A stretch of 48,646 nucleotides of DNA from Rhodocyclus gracilis (GTDB taxonomy: Bacteria; Pseudomonadota; Gammaproteobacteria; Burkholderiales; Rhodocyclaceae). Both the position numbers and the translations under genes were made by a program. Each line of letters starts with the position of its first letter. The stretch's first letter is position 1. Under the pieces are notes generated by a model that saw only the letters and a list, made by a program, of their open reading frames with translations, did not search any database and was not told the origin of the DNA. This document shows positions 47,324-48,646 of the stretch, in pieces. The stretch is from NCBI RefSeq assembly GCF_009617575.1, contig NZ_WIXJ01000014.1, positions 1 through 48,646 on the forward strand. The letters are read 5' to 3'.

Positions 47324-48484
47324 TCAGCTCGCCTTCAATAGTGGCCGAAGATCAAGGATCAGGGCGGCCTGCTTTAGTCTCTCGTAGACCTCACTGTCAG
47401 GTCCGTCAGCATAACGTCGGCGCAGATCCTCCTCGGATAGCCCTCCCCACTCCGTCCGCTTAACCCTGGAAATTCCGGGCCTCTTGGGGGCGTCCTGTGC
47501 GAGGTAGGCCGTGGCCTTATGGATCAGGGCCGCCAGCGGGATGTCCAGATTCTCCGCCAACAATTCGTCTGCCATGGGAATTGCGATGTCCCTCGGGATT
47601 TCCATCTCTTCAAGCAGGGCGGCCAGCCGCTTGGCCTTGTCATCAGCCGGAGGAGCCGGCAGTTTCGGTTGGGTGACGTTATCCAGAGAGCGAGTCAGGG
47701 TCAGCAACCGCCCCTCGATCTCTGGCATCAGCAGGTCGTCATATTTGGCGATCAGTTCAGGCCTACCGCTCCGCAAGGCAGCCAGCATCGGATGGACCGG
47801 TTTGAACTCGTCCTCGAAAACCTTGCGCAGCAGCATCGGCTTGATGCACTCGACGCCTGTCACTATCGCCCGGATCTGCGCCAGTGCGAATAGCTTGATG
47901 ACGATGTCCATGACTCCTTGGGTGAGGTCGTACATGGTCGATTCCAACTCGTCGTCCAGCAGCGCGGCATTTCGCAGCCACTGGTACTTCCAGAGCCGCT
48001 TCAACAGGCGCTTCCAGTGGTCGTCCCGAGGCAACCTATCCCAGCGGATGCTACCCAGGCCGGAGACCCGTCGAGCAGCCCGGAACGTGCGTTGGAAGAA
48101 CTTACTGGCCCGGTGGGTGCCGACCTGAATGATCGGAACGCCGATGGTGTTCACCAGCGACACAAAGAAATTGTGCATTTTCTCGGCACCACCAGAGCGT
48201 GCTTCATTGAGGTTCTGAACTTCATCGATGATCAGCACCCCGAGCGCGTGCAGGTTGGCCACTTGGCACATGGATGCCAGCAGGCGTTTGGTTCCCAGCT
48301 TCTTGCGCCCGTGGCTACGGCTGTAGTGGGTGCCCAAGATCTTGTCCACCTCGTTGAAGAAGCTCAGGCACAACTCATCCAAGTCACCGTCGATGGGGCA
48401 GTCGATCTTCAGGTAGACCAGTTGGGTAATGTTGTAATCGGGGTGATGGAGAGCCTGGGGGTACATGCCAAGAATTCGCTCCAT
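47324..48484 (-). pseudogene. tnsC: Transposition regulator TnsC, truncated at the P-loop by an IS element
   Basis: The remaining 386 residues match Tn7 TnsC from just after its P-loop: ERILGMYPQ, QLVYLKIDCPIDGDLDELCL, Walker B VLIIDEVQNL, MHNFFVSLVNTIGVPIIQVGT, YDLTQGVMDIVIKLFALAQI, ELKPVHPML-like DEFKPVHPML and PEIEGRLL. Tn7 TnsC is about 555 aa, so roughly the first 145 residues, including the Walker A lysine, are missing. The open frame begins at the exact base where the IS3 terminal sequence ends (48484/48485). Without the P-loop it cannot bind ATP normally, so transposition from this copy is probably off. Confidence 0.9.
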
Positions 48485-48646
48485 TGACCTGCCTGAATTC
48501 TTCGGACCACTTATTCCTGGAGAACGGCCTCCGGTTGGGTGGTTGATAAACGGGCTTTTTTGAACGCCGCTGGCGTCTGGTTACCCAGGCTCGAATGCGG
48601 GCGGACCTCATTGTAGTGCTGGCGCCATTGCTCGATGACCACCTTG
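48485..48646 (-). mobile_element. IS3-family insertion sequence, right end (partial)
   Basis: The element enters from the right edge and ends at 48485. Read from outside, its terminus starts TGACCTGCCTGAATTC, and the TG start is usual for IS3-family ends. The interrupted gene is tnsC. The other end, the target duplication and orfA lie beyond the window. Confidence 0.85.
48511..48646 (-). CDS. IS3-family transposase OrfB, C-terminal end
   Basis: The last 44 codons before TAA (48513-48511) read KVVIEQWRQHYNEVRPHSSL then GNQTPAAFKKARLSTTQPEA and VLQE. The YNEVRPHSSLGNQTPAAF segment is the conserved C-terminal end of the DDE integrase domain in IS3-family OrfB transposases. The gene runs off the right edge. 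It is on the same strand as tnsC, with 26 bp from its stop to the IS end. Confidence 0.94.
   Translation of the reverse strand, partial: KVVIEQWRQHYNEVRPHSSLGNQTPAAFKKARLSTTQPEAVLQE

Larger units (their letters stand above)
37205..48646 (-). mobile_element. Tn7-family transposon, left end to within tnsC (right end outside window)
   Basis: The element is defined by a Tn7-type left terminus at 37205, a cargo operon (37744-43922), and tnsE, tnsD and truncated tnsC in Tn7 order on the minus strand. In Tn7 the tns genes are transcribed from the right end towards the left, as here. The 5 bp ATGGT (37200-37204) before TGTGGG would be one copy of the target duplication. TnsA, TnsB and the right end must lie beyond the window or have been lost, because an IS3 element interrupts tnsC. 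Base composition is visibly less GC-rich than the chromosomal part, especially in the cargo. Confidence 0.9.

Noticed and set aside
48485-48540. Reading tnsC upstream of its ATG gives GPKNSGRS, which looks like a P-loop
   Set aside because: These codons lie in the IS3 terminal sequence and in another frame of the transposase end. The match is chance, and the lysine of Walker A is absent.

Overview
The window looks like a chromosome segment of a GC-rich Betaproteobacterium, most likely of the Rhodocyclales type. This is inferred from gene content and codon style, not from a marker gene. The clues are a tRNA-Tyr/Gly/Thr-tuf cluster, a PhaM-type polyhydroxyalkanoate granule regulator, a fused isobutyryl-CoA mutase and a Liv-type ABC transporter operon with two acyl-CoA ligases.

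Layout. Positions 1-498 (minus) hold the start of tuf, three tRNAs and their promoter. Positions 752-3824 (plus) encode a RutE-like reductase, an FAD-linked D-2-hydroxyacid dehydrogenase and a membrane methyltransferase-like protein. Positions 3840-6399 hold a hybrid-like sensor kinase and a NarL/LuxR-type response regulator, arranged tail to tail. PhaM, an AEC-family transporter, a bacteriohemerythrin and a small exported protein follow. Positions 9183-17598 (minus) form one operon: long-chain acyl-CoA ligase, LivG, LivH, LivM, substrate-binding protein, LivF and a PaaK-like ligase. A divergent Crp/Fnr regulator sits beside it, with a perfect inverted repeat at its own start. A cyclic-di-GMP-I riboswitch then precedes a subtilisin-type autotransporter whose ribosome-binding site is locked in an 11-bp hairpin. 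After that come icmF with a divergent AraC regulator, an M48 peptidase with an AIM24-like partner, a two-component system with a good terminator, an EF-hand protein, a DUF3859-like protein, a TPR/glycosyltransferase-like protein, a PAS-containing chemoreceptor and a frameshifted FkbM methyltransferase.

From 37205 to the right edge lies a Tn7-family transposon. Its left terminus (TGTGGG followed by a TnsB-type site) and two further TnsB-like sites are visible. Next comes one cargo operon: a DNA cytosine methyltransferase, a MORC/MutL-like GHKL ATPase, a Z1-domain ATPase and a DUF4420 PD-(D/E)XK nuclease. This matches a predicted restriction-modification-like defence system. The tns genes follow in Tn7 order, with tnsE, tnsD and a tnsC cut off at its P-loop by the end of an IS3-family element that runs off the window. 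TnsD and TnsE resemble the Tn7 proteins along their length, so glmS is predicted beyond the missing right end.

The most interesting points are the Tn7-borne MORC/Z1 defence cargo with its readable left end, the IS insertion that probably immobilised it, and the c-di-GMP riboswitch controlling a secreted protease.
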